Shown here piece after piece: positions 6,813 to 15,454 of a stretch of 64,000 bases of DNA. Below the pieces are notes generated by a model that saw only the letters and a list, made by a program, of their open reading frames with translations, had not been told where the DNA came from and ran no database searches. How positions within the stretch are numbered: position 1 is the first letter of the stretch; each line of letters begins with the position of its first letter. Made by a program: the position numbers and the translations under genes. Source of the stretch: Streptomyces sp. NRRL F-6676 (GTDB lineage: Bacteria; Actinomycetota; Actinomycetes; Streptomycetales; Streptomycetaceae); the NCBI RefSeq assembly GCF_000725625.1, contig NZ_JOHS01000008.1, positions 293,158 to 357,157 of the forward strand, written 5' to 3'.

Positions 6813-9524
6813 CTACGTTTCTGCGGAGGCGGTCTCCCCCTCGCGGTCGCCGTCGGCGTGGCCGCCGGCCGCGTCGTCGAAGGGCGTGTCGTCGAAGGGC
6901 GTGTCGTCCAGGGCCGCTCGGGTGCCGCGCTGGAACCCGGCGAGGGAGGAGGCGGCCTCCTCGGCGGTGAACTCCTCACCGGCGTCCGCACCGGACCCCG
7001 GCGGGGGATCCGCCAGCAGCTCGGCCGCCAGACTGCTCTGCGGCACCCGGCGCGGCAGCGGGGCGGGCCGGCCTCCGCCGGACGAGCGCCCATCGGACGA
7101 GCGCCCATCGGACGAGCGCCCATCGGACGAGCGCCCATCGGACGAGCGCCCATCGGACGAGCGCCCATCGGACGAGCGCCCACCGGACGGGCCCCCGGCG
7201 GACGGGCCCGTACCGGACGAGCCCTCACCGGAAGCACCCGAACCGGACGTGCCCGAACCGGACGGACGGCCCGCGCCGGACTCGCCCGCACCGGACGCGC
7301 CCGCGCCGGACAGGTCGTCGGCCGCGCCCCGGCCGCCCCGGCCGGAACCGGCCGCGCCCCCGGCGCCCACCGCCGCACCGCCCGCCGCACCCGGTCCGGC
7401 GGGCGTGGAACCGTCGCCCGCCGGGCTCCCGGAACCTTCGGCCACCCCGGCGGCCTCGCCGTCCGTGCCGTCGGCGGGCTCCGCCGCCCGGTCCCGGCCG
7501 GCGGGCCGGGGGCCCGGCACCCCGCCGGGGGAGGAGGCCCCGGCGACGCGGCCCGCGGTGCGCCCGGCCGCGCCCCCGCCCGCGTGCGCGGCGAGGTCGC
7601 GCACCACGATGTCGTCCGGGATCAGCACGATCGCCGTCGTCCCGCCGTACGGCGAGGACCGCAGCGTGACGGCGATCCCGTGCCGGACGGCCAGCCGGGC
7701 GACGACGAACATGCCGAGCCGCAGGTCGTCGGCGAGCGCGACGACGTCGAACTGCGGGGCCTCGGCGAGCTGCGCGTTGAACGCCGTGTACTCCTCCTCG
7801 GACATGCCGAGCCCGCGGTCCTCGATCTCGATCGCCAGCCCCTTGGCCACCGTCGCGGCCCGCACCCCGACCGGGCTCGGCGCGGGCGAGTACGCCGTCG
7901 CGTTGTCGATCAGCTCCGCGAGCAGGTGGATCACGTCGGCCACCGCGGGCGGCGCCAGGTACAGCTCCTCGTCGGTGTGCACCTCCACCCGCTGGTACTG
8001 GGCGATCTCGCCGACGGCGCTGCGCAGGATGTCGATCAGGGCGACCGGCTCGGTCCAGCTGCGGCGGGGCTGCTCGCCGCTGATGATCACGAGGTTCTCC
8101 TCGTAGCGGCGCAGCTGACTCGCGGTGGAGTCCAGCGCGTACAGCCCGGCGAGCACCTTGGGGTCCTCGTGCTCGCGCTCCAGCGCGTCGAGCTTGCTGA
8201 GCTGGAGGTTGACCAGGTTCTGGCTCTGCCGCGCGATGCCCAGGATGACCTTCTGGAAGCCGCGCCGGGTGTCGGCGAGCTCCACCGCGGTGTGCACGGC
8301 CGTGCGCTGCGCGGTGTTGAACGCCTGTGCCACCTGGCCGAGTTCGTCGCGCCCGTAGTCCAGCGGCGGGGCGGCCGCGTCGACGTCCACCTTCTCGCCC
8401 CGGTCGAGCCGGGCCACCACCTCGGGCAGCCGCTTCTGCGCCAGGCTCAGGGTGGCCTCGCGCAGCCCGCGCAGCCGCCGGGAGAGCGAGCGGGTGATGC
8501 GCCAGGACAGGACGACGCAGACCAGCAGCGCGAGCAGCCCGCCGGCGCTCAGCCAGGCCGCCTTCAGCAGCAGCGCGTCGGCGTTGTCCGCGCTGCGGTC
8601 GAGCAGTTGGCCGGTCTGCTGCCGGATCAGCTGCGCGTACTGCGCGGAGAGCCGGTCGAGGGCGTGGTCCCACCGCTGGTGGCTGTCCGGCAGCCGGACG
8701 TCACGGTCCTTCGTCCGGCCGGTGACCCCGGCCTGGAACACCTCGTCCTCGACGTGCCGCAGCGTCGCCCAGTCCGTGCCCTGCATGATCTCCTCGGCAC
8801 GGGCCTTGGCCGCCCCGCGCAGCGACGGCACGACCTGGTCCTGCACCACCCACCGCTGCGCGCCGACGAGTTGGGTGAACTCCGTCCACGAGGCGTCGTC
8901 CAGCTTCCCGGACGGCCAGGCGAGGGTCAGCTGCGCGTCCTCCTGCGAGACCAGCTCCGCCGCGTGCTCCAGGGCGACCAGCGGTCCGGCCTGCGAGGTG
9001 AGGTCGCCGTCGTCGACCTGGGACAGTTCCTGGAAGGCGTGGATCTGGTCGTCGATGATCGAGGTGTACTGGTCCAGCGCCTGGGCCGCGGTGATGTCGG
9101 TGAGGTGGTCCACCTGGCCGCGGTAGTACTCCAGGCTCTTCGTCGAGGCGATCACGGAGTACATCCGATCCGAGATCCGCGTGGGGGCGCTGCGAATCGC
9201 CTCCGAACGCCCCACCAGCTTGGCGATGGCCGCGTCCGTCTCACGGCGCTGGGCGTCCAGGGCGGTGCGGGAGCCGTGCGGGGAGGCCAGCCACGCGGCG
9301 GAGAGCCCGCGTTCGCGCTGGAGCGCGAGCGTGGCGTCGGTGCCCATCGCGCCGGTCGACCGGCTGAGCTCCGTCTGGTTCCGCAGCCGCAGCCCCTCGG
9401 CGAACATCTGCGTCGTCGTCACGCCCCAGATCGCGGCGAGCGTGATGCTGGGCACCAGGGCCAGCAGGATCAGCGAGAGACGTATGGAGCCGAGCCGGCG
9501 TCGGGCGGCTGTCCGTGGAGACAT
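6813..9524 (-). CDS. cvnA: Conservon sensor histidine kinase CvnA with NIT domain
   Basis: A 903-residue membrane sensor kinase. Residues about 12-35 form the first membrane segment. An extracellular nitrate/nitrite-sensor-like (NIT) helical domain follows, with the signature QRERGLSAAWLAS. A second membrane segment lies near residue 345 (LLALLVCVVLSW), followed by a HAMP linker and an HATPase domain (ELIDNATAYSP N-box, DRGLGM). A His phospho-acceptor is not evident, as in other CvnA proteins. The last 250 residues are low-complexity Gly/Ser/Ala sequence containing seven GRSSD repeats. It heads the cvnA-B-C-D operon. The start is the only ATG close to the membrane segment. Confidence 0.93.
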   Translation of the reverse strand: MSPRTAARRRLGSIRLSLILLALVPSITLAAIWGVTTTQMFAEGLRLRNQTELSRSTGAMGTDATLALQRERGLSAAWLASPHGSRTALDAQRRETDAAIAKLVGRSEAIRSAPTRISDRMYSVIASTKSLEYYRGQVDHLTDITAAQALDQYTSIIDDQIHAFQELSQVDDGDLTSQAGPLVALEHAAELVSQEDAQLTLAWPSGKLDDASWTEFTQLVGAQRWVVQDQVVPSLRGAAKARAEEIMQGTDWATLRHVEDEVFQAGVTGRTKDRDVRLPDSHQRWDHALDRLSAQYAQLIRQQTGQLLDRSADNADALLLKAAWLSAGGLLALLVCVVLSWRITRSLSRRLRGLREATLSLAQKRLPEVVARLDRGEKVDVDAAAPPLDYGRDELGQVAQAFNTAQRTAVHTAVELADTRRGFQKVILGIARQSQNLVNLQLSKLDALEREHEDPKVLAGLYALDSTASQLRRYEENLVIISGEQPRRSWTEPVALIDILRSAVGEIAQYQRVEVHTDEELYLAPPAVADVIHLLAELIDNATAYSPAPSPVGVRAATVAKGLAIEIEDRGLGMSEEEYTAFNAQLAEAPQFDVVALADDLRLGMFVVARLAVRHGIAVTLRSSPYGGTTAIVLIPDDIVVRDLAAHAGGGAAGRTAGRVAGASSPGGVPGPRPAGRDRAAEPADGTDGEAAGVAEGSGSPAGDGSTPAGPGAAGGAAVGAGGAAGSGRGGRGAADDLSGAGASGAGESGAGRPSGSGTSGSGASGEGSSGTGPSAGGPSGGRSSDGRSSDGRSSDGRSSDGRSSDGRSSDGRSSGGGRPAPLPRRVPQSSLAAELLADPPPGSGADAGEEFTAEEAASSLAGFQRGTRAALDDTPFDDTPFDDAAGGHADGDREGETASAET
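7081..7185. repeat. 15-bp minisatellite inside cvnA (7 units)
   Basis: Seven head-to-tail copies of GACGAGCGCCCATCG. Six are identical and the last has one change (CACCG). On the reverse strand they encode DGRSS five-residue units in the C-terminal tail of CvnA. Flanking sequence contains diverged relatives, consistent with local expansion. The unit keeps frame, so strains may differ in number. Confidence 0.97.
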
Positions 9525-9733
9525 CGTCGTCCTAGGGGGAGCAGCGGGGCAGGAACGGAGGGCGGATGCGGAACAGGGAGGGGGAACAGGGACGGGAGTG
9601 CGGGCGGTGGGACGGGCGCGAGGGGGTGGTCGCGGGCGTCCCGCACGCGGCGGGGTGCGCCGATGCTATCCGTACCGGTGCTCGCACGCACCGTGAGCCC
9701 CCGTCCGGGCCGGCCGGGCGGCGGCCCGGCGGC

Positions 9734-10747
9734 TCAACGGGTGCCGCCCGCCGCGTACTTGGCGACCTCGGCGGCATTCTCCTTGGTCACGAAGGCGGGC
9801 CCGGTGAGCACCGGTGCCGCACCGCCGCCGCTGAGGTTGCCGTTGGTGCGGTACAACCACAGCCCGTCCACGGCGAGATAGCCCTGTAGATAGGGCTGCT
9901 GGTCCACGGCGAACCGCACGTCGCCGCTGCGCACCGCCCTCACCAGGTCGGCGTTGAGGTCGAAGGTGGAGACGTCGGCGCGACTGCCCGCCGCCTTCAC
10001 GGCCTTGACCGAGGCCAGCGCGAACTGTGCCCCGTTGGCGACGACTTCGTCGACGGTCGGGTCCTGGCGCAGCCGGGAGGTGACGGCGGCGGTGAGCGCC
10101 GGGACGTCCGTGCCGTCCACGTAGAGGATGTCCGTGCGGCCGTCGAACGTCTTCTTCACCCCGGCGCAGCGCGCCTCCAGCGCCACATTGCCCTGCTCGT
10201 GGATGACGCACAGCGCGTGCTTGGCCTTGAGGCTGTCCAGCTTGTCGCCGACGGCACGGCCCGCGACGCTCTCGTCCTGGCCGTAGTACTCCAGCAGACC
10301 GTCCGACTTCCAGGCGTCGATGCCGGAGTTGAGGCCGACCACCGGGATCTTGGCGGACCGCGCCTCGGCGACCACCGCCCGCATGGCCTCGGGCTTGGCC
10401 AGCGTCACCGCGATGCCGTCCACCCGGTCGCGCACGGCGTCCCGCACCAGCTCCGCCTGGGCGGCGGCGTCCGGGTCGCTCGCGTACGTCAGGTCGATGT
10501 GGTCCTTCGCGGCGGCGGCGTCGGCGCCCGCGCGCACCCGCTCCCAGAAGGCGTCGCCCTCGGCGCCGTGCGTGATCAGGGCGATCCGCATCCGCCCGTC
10601 GCCGGCCTTCCCCGCCGCGTCGGCGTCCGCCCCCGCGTCCGAGCCGGAGCAGGCCGCCGCGAGCAGGACGACGGCGACGGCTCCCGCGGCGAGGGCGGTG
10701 CGGCGCGCGGGCGCCGGGGAGCGACGGGACGGGGGAGTGGTCTTCAT
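9734..10747 (-). CDS. Sugar-type ABC substrate-binding lipoprotein
   Basis: A 337-residue periplasmic-binding-protein-like lipoprotein (Peripla_BP_4 type). The N-terminus has Arg residues, a hydrophobic core and an LAAAC lipobox, so it should be anchored outside the membrane. The body has RIALITHGAEGDAFWERVRAGAD, VDGIAVTLAKPEAM and a C-terminal QQPYLQGYLAVDGLWLY block, as in ribose/xylose/simple-sugar binders. The start is the ATG at 10747, since an upstream extension adds only a non-signal peptide. No permease or ATPase gene is adjacent. It stands alone upstream of cvnA on the same strand, 209 bases away, so a sensory role is possible. Confidence 0.88.
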   Translation of the reverse strand: MKTTPPSRRSPAPARRTALAAGAVAVVLLAAACSGSDAGADADAAGKAGDGRMRIALITHGAEGDAFWERVRAGADAAAAKDHIDLTYASDPDAAAQAELVRDAVRDRVDGIAVTLAKPEAMRAVVAEARSAKIPVVGLNSGIDAWKSDGLLEYYGQDESVAGRAVGDKLDSLKAKHALCVIHEQGNVALEARCAGVKKTFDGRTDILYVDGTDVPALTAAVTSRLRQDPTVDEVVANGAQFALASVKAVKAAGSRADVSTFDLNADLVRAVRSGDVRFAVDQQPYLQGYLAVDGLWLYRTNGNLSGGGAAPVLTGPAFVTKENAAEVAKYAAGGTR

Positions 10748-10977
10748 GGTGGTGCGGCACCTCGCTGTGCGGCCGAGCCGAAGGGAAGGCAGCGATGCCG
10801 GCGGCTGCACGGGGGCGTGCACCGGTGATCCGGGCTTGTCGCTCGCCCGGAGCCAATCGTGTGTGACAGGTGGTAGTCAAGCGGTCGTTGGGGACAGGTA
10901 CCGGTTCGTTGCGGGTTGCTCGCGTCAGTTCCCCGCGTCCCTGGCCGGGAACGCGGGGAACCGGGTGAACGCGGGGG

Positions 10978-11193
10978 TCAGGGAAGGAGCTTGTCCAGCA
11001 CCGCCGGACCCTCCGCCGCGAGCTTGCGCCTGGCCCAGTCCAGGTTGTGCTCGGTGATGTCCTTGCCCGAGGCGAGCACCACGTCCTCCGGGGAGACCTC
11101 GCCGTCGGAGCGGGCGTGCAGCAGGGCGTCCGGCGTGGCGCGCTCGCCGGTGGGCCCGGAGGGCTGGGACGGATCGGGTTGTGACGTCGTCAT
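10978..11193 (-). CDS. Small hypothetical protein
   Basis: A 71-residue acidic protein starting at an ATG with a clear GAGGAG site seven bases upstream. The N-terminal third is Pro/Ser/Thr-rich and probably disordered. The C-terminal half (SPEDVVLASGKDITEHNLDW and a final KLLP) looks helical. I do not recognise a named domain. It lies between the lipoprotein and a DUF5133 gene, all leftward, in a run of small stress-type genes ending at a SigB-type sigma factor. Confidence 0.75.
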   Translation of the reverse strand: MTTSQPDPSQPSGPTGERATPDALLHARSDGEVSPEDVVLASGKDITEHNLDWARRKLAAEGPAVLDKLLP

Positions 11194-11221
11194 GGTGTCT
11201 CCTCTTGCTGCCCGTACGGAC

Positions 11222-11251
11222 CCGGGGCCGGCCGCGGGGGCCGGGCCCCGG
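11222..11251 (-). terminator. GC-rich hairpin
   Basis: CCGGGGCCGG pairs with CCGGGCCCCGG with one extra base, around a nine-base loop. It lies about 85 bases past the stop of the leftward DUF5133 gene and upstream of the next small gene. A terminator is the simplest reading. Confidence 0.35.
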
Positions 11252-11335
11252 CTGCCCTCCGGGTGCCCGTCCGGCCACGGCTGTAACGAGGCGGTCCCGC
11301 CGCCGCGACGGGGCCGCCCGCGGGCCGCGGCCGGT

Positions 11336-11635
11336 TCAGAAACCGACGCCCTCGACGGGTTCCCGCACGGCCATCGCCCCGTCCCGGCGCACACCCGGGC
11401 GGTTACGCAGCGGGGTGACGGCCGGCACGACCTGCTCGCCGGCGGCGGCCAGATACCGCCGCGCGTAGTCCAGCGCCTGCTGCACGTCCCGCGTGCCGGT
11501 CGACACGCACAGCGTGTACGCGAGGTCCTGGACGCGCGCCCCGGACTTGGCGGCGCCGTCGGCGGCCTCCAGGGCGGCGAGCGCCTGGTACTCCTCGACC
11601 AGCTTGCGCAGCGTCGCGGGGTGGGGCATCAGCAT
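11336..11635 (-). CDS. DUF5133 domain-containing protein
   Basis: A 99-residue protein opening MLMPHPATLRKLVEEYQALAAL and continuing VQDLAYTLCVSTGTRDVQQALDYARRYL. This is the signature of DUF5133, a small Streptomyces family of unknown function, often multi-copy and near stress sigma factors. The start has an AAGGAG site six bases upstream. The tail is Arg/Pro-rich. It lies 136 bases downstream of the sigma factor gene on the same strand. Confidence 0.88.
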   Translation of the reverse strand: MLMPHPATLRKLVEEYQALAALEAADGAAKSGARVQDLAYTLCVSTGTRDVQQALDYARRYLAAAGEQVVPAVTPLRNRPGVRRDGAMAVREPVEGVGF

Positions 11636-11771
11636 GTGCACTCCTTGGTGGTCACAGGCGGAGAGTCCGTCGGCGGCCGAGCGGACCGGAAGGGGCGAGG
11701 AGGGTGAAGCGGACGGGGTGGGTGAGGCCGGTGCGGCCGGCGGAGATCCGGGGCGTGCGGGTACGGGGCGC

Positions 11772-12632
11772 TCACCCGGCGTCCGTACGCCCGGGCTCGC
11801 GGCGGTCGGCACCGCGCCCGATGGCCTCTTCCCGCACCCGCGCACAACTGCGGCTGATCAGCCGCGAGACATGCATCTGCGAGATGCCGAGGCGGTCCGC
11901 GATGCGGTTCTGGGTCATGTCCTGGAAGAACCGCATGTACAGGATGGCCCGCTCCCGCTCGGGCAGGCGCCGCAGCCCCTCCTTCGCGGCCTCGCGGTCG
12001 ACGACGACGTCGTAGCTCGCCTCCGCCACCCCGAGGGTGTCGGCCAGGCTGTAGGCGTCGTCGTCGGCGGACATCGCCGCGTCCAGGGACAGGGTGCTGA
12101 AGCTCTCCAGCGCCTCCATCCCGGTGCCGACCTCCTCCTCCGTCAGCCCGGTGTGCCGGGCCACGTCGGCGGCGGACGGTTCGGGGGAGCCGGGGCTCTG
12201 CATCAGCTCGCGGCGGGCGACGCGCACCTTGTTGCGCAGTTCCTGCACCCGCCGGGGCACCCGCAGGGCCCACATGCGGTCACGGAAGTGCCGTTTGATC
12301 TCGCCGGTGATGGTCGGTACGGCGTAACTCTCGAACGCGCCGCGCTCGCAGTCGTACCGGTCGATGGCCTTGACCAGGCCGAGCGCCGCGACCTGGCGCA
12401 GGTCCTCGAGCGATTCGCCGCGGTCGCGGAAGCGGCCGGCGATGCGGTGGGCCATGGGCAGCCAGGCCGTCACCAGCTCGTCGCGCAGCGCCTCGCGCTC
12501 GGGGCCGTCCTCCAGGGCGGCGAGCCGGGCGAAGTCCGATGCCGTGTCGGGCGCGTCGTCGTGCGCTCGCGGTCCACGGGGGGTGGGACGAGCGGGGGCG
12601 CCGGGACGGCTTGTGGGGGTGTCAGTGAGCAT
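11772..12632 (-). CDS. SigB/SigF/SigG-family RNA polymerase sigma factor
   Basis: A 286-residue group 3 sigma factor. Region 2 is at about residues 60-120 (LPMAHRIAGRFRDRGESLEDLRQVAALGLVKAIDRYD). Region 3 follows (RVPRRVQELRNKVR). Region 4 with its helix-turn-helix is near the C-terminus (LPERERAILYMRFFQDMTQNRIADRLGISQMHVSRLI). The ATG at 12632 has a GGAGGAG site nine bases upstream. Such sigma factors in Streptomyces control osmotic/oxidative stress and development, and are held by RsbW-like anti-sigma kinases. No RsbW/RsbV-type gene is beside it here, although four SpoIIE-type phosphatases occur in the window. Confidence 0.95.
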   Translation of the reverse strand: MLTDTPTSRPGAPARPTPRGPRAHDDAPDTASDFARLAALEDGPEREALRDELVTAWLPMAHRIAGRFRDRGESLEDLRQVAALGLVKAIDRYDCERGAFESYAVPTITGEIKRHFRDRMWALRVPRRVQELRNKVRVARRELMQSPGSPEPSAADVARHTGLTEEEVGTGMEALESFSTLSLDAAMSADDDAYSLADTLGVAEASYDVVVDREAAKEGLRRLPERERAILYMRFFQDMTQNRIADRLGISQMHVSRLISRSCARVREEAIGRGADRREPGRTDAG

Positions 12633-12762
12633 GCGGAACAGCTCCTCCACGATGCTGTCAGGGATGACCGTGGGAGGCGGATCGCTCGGCTCGCCGGAAG
12701 TCCGGGAGAGCCGATGTACCGCTCCCGCTGGCGCGCCTCCGGTCCGAAGCACGAAATTCCGC

Positions 12763-12787
12763 TTGCCCTGCCACTCTGCGGCCAAAC
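12763..12787 (-). promoter_or_regulatory. Possible SigB-type promoter for the sigma factor gene
   Basis: Read leftward, GTTT at 12787-12784 and GGGCAA at 12768-12763 are separated by 15 bases. Streptomyces SigB-type promoters have GNNT and GGGTAC/T-like boxes 14-16 bases apart. The -10 box departs from this by one or two bases. It would place transcription about 130 bases before the ATG and suggests autoregulation. Confidence 0.3.
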
Positions 12788-13365
12788 ACCCCCTTTCCGC
12801 ATCTCGGGAGAGATGGGGCACGGCTCACCTGGGGCTGTGCCCGTGCCCACGGGACACGGACCGCCCCTCCGGCGCGACGCGGAGCGCGGCCGGTGGGAGA
12901 CTGACGGTGATCGTGCCCGCCCCGTACGGCCCGCCCCCGGCGGCCCCTTCCGCTTGCGCCTCCGGGCGCGGGCCGTGCGGCGGCGGGCCCACGACACGGC
13001 ACCGGGGCGGTGAGACCGGCCACCGCCGGACGGCCCGACGCCCCTGTTCGGAGCCGCCCGCGCCGCCGCATGTGCCAGGCCCCCGCCCGTGACCTGCGCG
13101 ACCGCGTGCCCCTGCCGCCGGAAAATGCCGGACGCACAGGCCGGATCGCGTCTGGCGCCCCGCCCCGGGGTGCAGGACGGTGGGTGTGCGGCCGGACGCG
13201 CTCCGCGCACCGGCCCCGAGGAACCGCCTCCCGTGGGCAGGGAGGCGACGGCAGCCGCCCGCCGTCGCGGGACCGCGGCGGCCGTCGGTGCCACCCGGCC
13301 GACCGTCACCCGGCCGCGCGGCCCGCGTTCCGCCACGCCCCGCGTGGACGGTCCCGCGGCACGCG

Positions 13366-13413
13366 GGCCGGTGGGGCCCCGCGCCGGTCCGCCCGGCAAC
13401 GGCCCCACCGGCC
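13366..13413 (-). terminator. 13-bp inverted repeat, possible terminator
   Basis: GGCCGGTGGGGCC at 13366 pairs perfectly with GGCCCCACCGGCC ending at 13413, with a 22-base loop that can fold itself. It is about 90 bases beyond the stop of the leftward YciO-family gene, so it may end that operon. Confidence 0.4.
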
Positions 13414-13505
13414 GCAGACGTACGCGCCCCGCGAGCCCCGCCGGCCGCGGGCGGCCCCGCCTGTCTACCCGTGCCGGTGGTACGTCCGGCCGGCCCCGCC
13501 CGCCG

Positions 13506-14126
13506 TCACTCGAACCGGGACGGGTCCCCCGCGCCCCGGCGGACGATCTCCGCCTCGCCGCCCGAGAAGTCGACCACCGTCGTCGGCTCGGTGCCGCAGT
13601 CCCCGGAGTCGATCACCGCGTCGACGACGTGGTCGAGCCGCTCCTTGATCTCCCAGCCGACCGTCATCGGCTCCTCCTCGTCCGGCAGGAGCAGCGTGCT
13701 GGACAGCAGCGGCTCGCCCAGTTCGGCGAGGAGCGCCTGGGCGACCCGGTGGTCCGGGATGCGCACGCCGACCGTCCGCTTCTTCGGGTGCAGCAGCTTG
13801 CGCGGCACCTCGGGGGTGGCCGGCAGGATGAACGTGTAGCTGCCGGGCGTGGACGCCTTGACCGCGCGGAACACGTCGTTGTCGACCCGTACGAACTGGC
13901 CGAGCTGTGCGAAGTCCCGGCAGACCAGGGTGAAGTGGTGCCGGCTGTCGAGCTGCCGGATGGTCCGGATCCGCTCCATCCCGTCCCGGCTGCCCAGCCG
14001 GCAGCCGAGAGCGAAACAGGAGTCCGTCGGATACACCACGAGCGCACCGTCACGAATGCTGTCGGCAACCTGCCCGATGGTGCGCGCCTGGGGGTTGTCC
14101 GGATGAACGTCGAAGTACTTCGCCAT
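13506..14126 (-). CDS. Sua5/YciO/YrdC-family protein
   Basis: A 206-residue one-domain protein of the YrdC-like fold. The conserved core includes GALVVYPTDSCFALGC, RHHFTLVCRDFAQLGQF, GSYTFILPAT, KKRTVGVRIPDH and LLSSTLLL. YrdC/Sua5 members make threonylcarbamoyl-AMP for tRNA t6A. The length and the MAKYFDVHPDNPQ opening fit the YciO branch, whose role is less certain. It begins 9 bases after the end of the upstream phosphatase gene, so the two are co-transcribed. Confidence 0.9.
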   Translation of the reverse strand: MAKYFDVHPDNPQARTIGQVADSIRDGALVVYPTDSCFALGCRLGSRDGMERIRTIRQLDSRHHFTLVCRDFAQLGQFVRVDNDVFRAVKASTPGSYTFILPATPEVPRKLLHPKKRTVGVRIPDHRVAQALLAELGEPLLSSTLLLPDEEEPMTVGWEIKERLDHVVDAVIDSGDCGTEPTTVVDFSGGEAEIVRRGAGDPSRFE

Positions 14127-14135
14127 CCACCGACC

Positions 14136-15263
14136 CTAAGCCTTCGCGCCCCCCGGACCCGGCGGCTCGGGCGTCAGCACCAGCATCGTCACGTCGTCGT
14201 CGAGCCGTGCGGCGAACCGGCCGAGGTCCGCCCACACCCGCCGGACCGCCGTCGCGGGCGCGATCCCCGCCCCCGCAAGGCCCGCGAGCCGTTCCTCCAG
14301 CGGATAGAACCGCCCCGCCGCGTCCCGGGCCTCGGTCACCCCGTCGGTGACCACGAACAGCCGGTCGCCGGGGCGCAGCGGCACCCGTACCCCCTCGGGC
14401 ACCGGCGCCCCCTCGTCCAGTCCGAGACCGAGCGGCGGCGCCTCCGGCACGTCGAGCACGACCGCCCGCCCGTCGCGCAGCAGCAGGGGCGGCGGCTGCC
14501 CGCAGCACATCACGCACACCTCGCGCGCCCCCGCGGAGAACTCCAGCAGCACCGCCGTCGCGAACAGCTCGGCGTGCTCGGTGCCCGCCGTGTCGGTCAC
14601 CAGCCGGCGGTCCAGCCGGGCCACGACGTCCCGCAGGTCGGGCCGGTCGAGCACCGCCTCCCGGAACGCGCCGAGGAGCGAGACCACCGTGCCGACGGCC
14701 GAAAGACCGTGTCCCTGGACGTCGCCCACCACCGCCCGGATCCCGTACGGGCTGTCCCGGATGTCGAAGAAGTCGCCCCCGACCAGCGCCTCTCGCTCGG
14801 CCGCCCGGTACAGACCCGCGCACCGCACCGGACCGACCCGCTCCGGCAGCGGCGGCAGCACGGCGAACTGCGCGGCCTCCGCGACCGTGCGCACGGTGAC
14901 GAGGTGGGCGTCGCGGCGGCTGCGCACCAGCGAGGCGAAGACGCTGAGGACGCCGACGAAGCAGATGGTCAGCAGATCGGTGTTGCCCGGGTGATCGAGC
15001 CGTACGGCCGGGACGTACAGCAGCGCGACGGCCACCCCGCCGAGGGCCGCGGTCGCCAGCGGTCCGTAGGACAGGACGGCGAGGGGCGGAATCGCGCCGA
15101 GGAGGAAACCGATGTCCAGCGGATGCCCGCTGACCAGCCCCGCCAGGCAGATGCCCAGCAGCAGGGCGAACGGGAGCAGACGCACGGACCGGGGCGGCGG
15201 GGCGCCGCGCAGCCAGCCCCGCTCCTCCCGGCGGTCGCGGCGCAGCGCCACCCGCCCGTCCAT
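14136..15263 (-). CDS. Membrane-anchored PP2C (SpoIIE-type) serine phosphatase
   Basis: 375 residues. The first 115 contain several hydrophobic segments (LLPFALLLGICLAGLVSG, FLLGAIPPLAVLSYG, AALGGVAVALLYVPAV, LLTICFVGVLSVFASL), so the N-terminus is a membrane anchor. The rest is a SpoIIE-type PP2C domain with metal-binding motifs VGGDFFDI, VVGDVQGHG, FVVTDGVTEA and a final LDDDVTMLVL. Such enzymes dephosphorylate anti-sigma-antagonist (STAS) proteins. It is divergent from the methyltransferase at 15455 and co-transcribed with the YciO-family gene. Confidence 0.92.
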   Translation of the reverse strand: MDGRVALRRDRREERGWLRGAPPPRSVRLLPFALLLGICLAGLVSGHPLDIGFLLGAIPPLAVLSYGPLATAALGGVAVALLYVPAVRLDHPGNTDLLTICFVGVLSVFASLVRSRRDAHLVTVRTVAEAAQFAVLPPLPERVGPVRCAGLYRAAEREALVGGDFFDIRDSPYGIRAVVGDVQGHGLSAVGTVVSLLGAFREAVLDRPDLRDVVARLDRRLVTDTAGTEHAELFATAVLLEFSAGAREVCVMCCGQPPPLLLRDGRAVVLDVPEAPPLGLGLDEGAPVPEGVRVPLRPGDRLFVVTDGVTEARDAAGRFYPLEERLAGLAGAGIAPATAVRRVWADLGRFAARLDDDVTMLVLTPEPPGPGGAKA

Positions 15264-15454
15264 GGCGTTCCCCTCTGCCGGCCCGGTTCCTCTTCCCCGC
15301 CTACGCTCCTACGCGCACGCCCCCGGCGCACCCCGGGCGCGCGGGGACCGTACGGGCCGGGACCGTTCCTCGCGGAACCGTCGAACAGCGGCTCCGGACG
15401 CGGTACTGTCTGTTGCTGCTGAGCGCGCACGCGGTACGGATTCTGGGGGAACCA

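Larger units (their letters stand above)
12633..13505. other. Long intergenic region, no gene supported
   Basis: These 873 bases upstream of the sigma factor have open frames on both strands, but their translations are Arg/Pro/Gly-rich, lack good ribosome sites and match no family I know. One 66-codon rightward frame at 12812 has atypical codons and a ribosome site only two bases away, so I left it out. Visible structures are a possible SigB-type promoter at 12763-12787, an 8-bp stem at 13225-13247 and a 13-bp inverted repeat at 13366-13413. Confidence 0.55.

Noticed and set aside
7081-7185. Direct repeats as a CRISPR array
   Set aside because: Units are 15 bp, contiguous and in frame with coding sequence, without spacers.
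6696-9881. A 1061-codon rightward open frame opposite cvnA
   Set aside because: It mirrors the conservon kinase in antisense, with repetitive Arg/Gly content and no ribosome site; cvnA has clear domains.
12812-13012. A 66-codon rightward open frame in the long gap upstream of the sigma factor
   Set aside because: Ribosome site only two bases from the ATG, atypical codons and no recognisable sequence.
13089-15422. A 777-codon rightward open frame
   Set aside because: It lies antisense to the YciO-family and PP2C genes, whose motifs are unmistakable.
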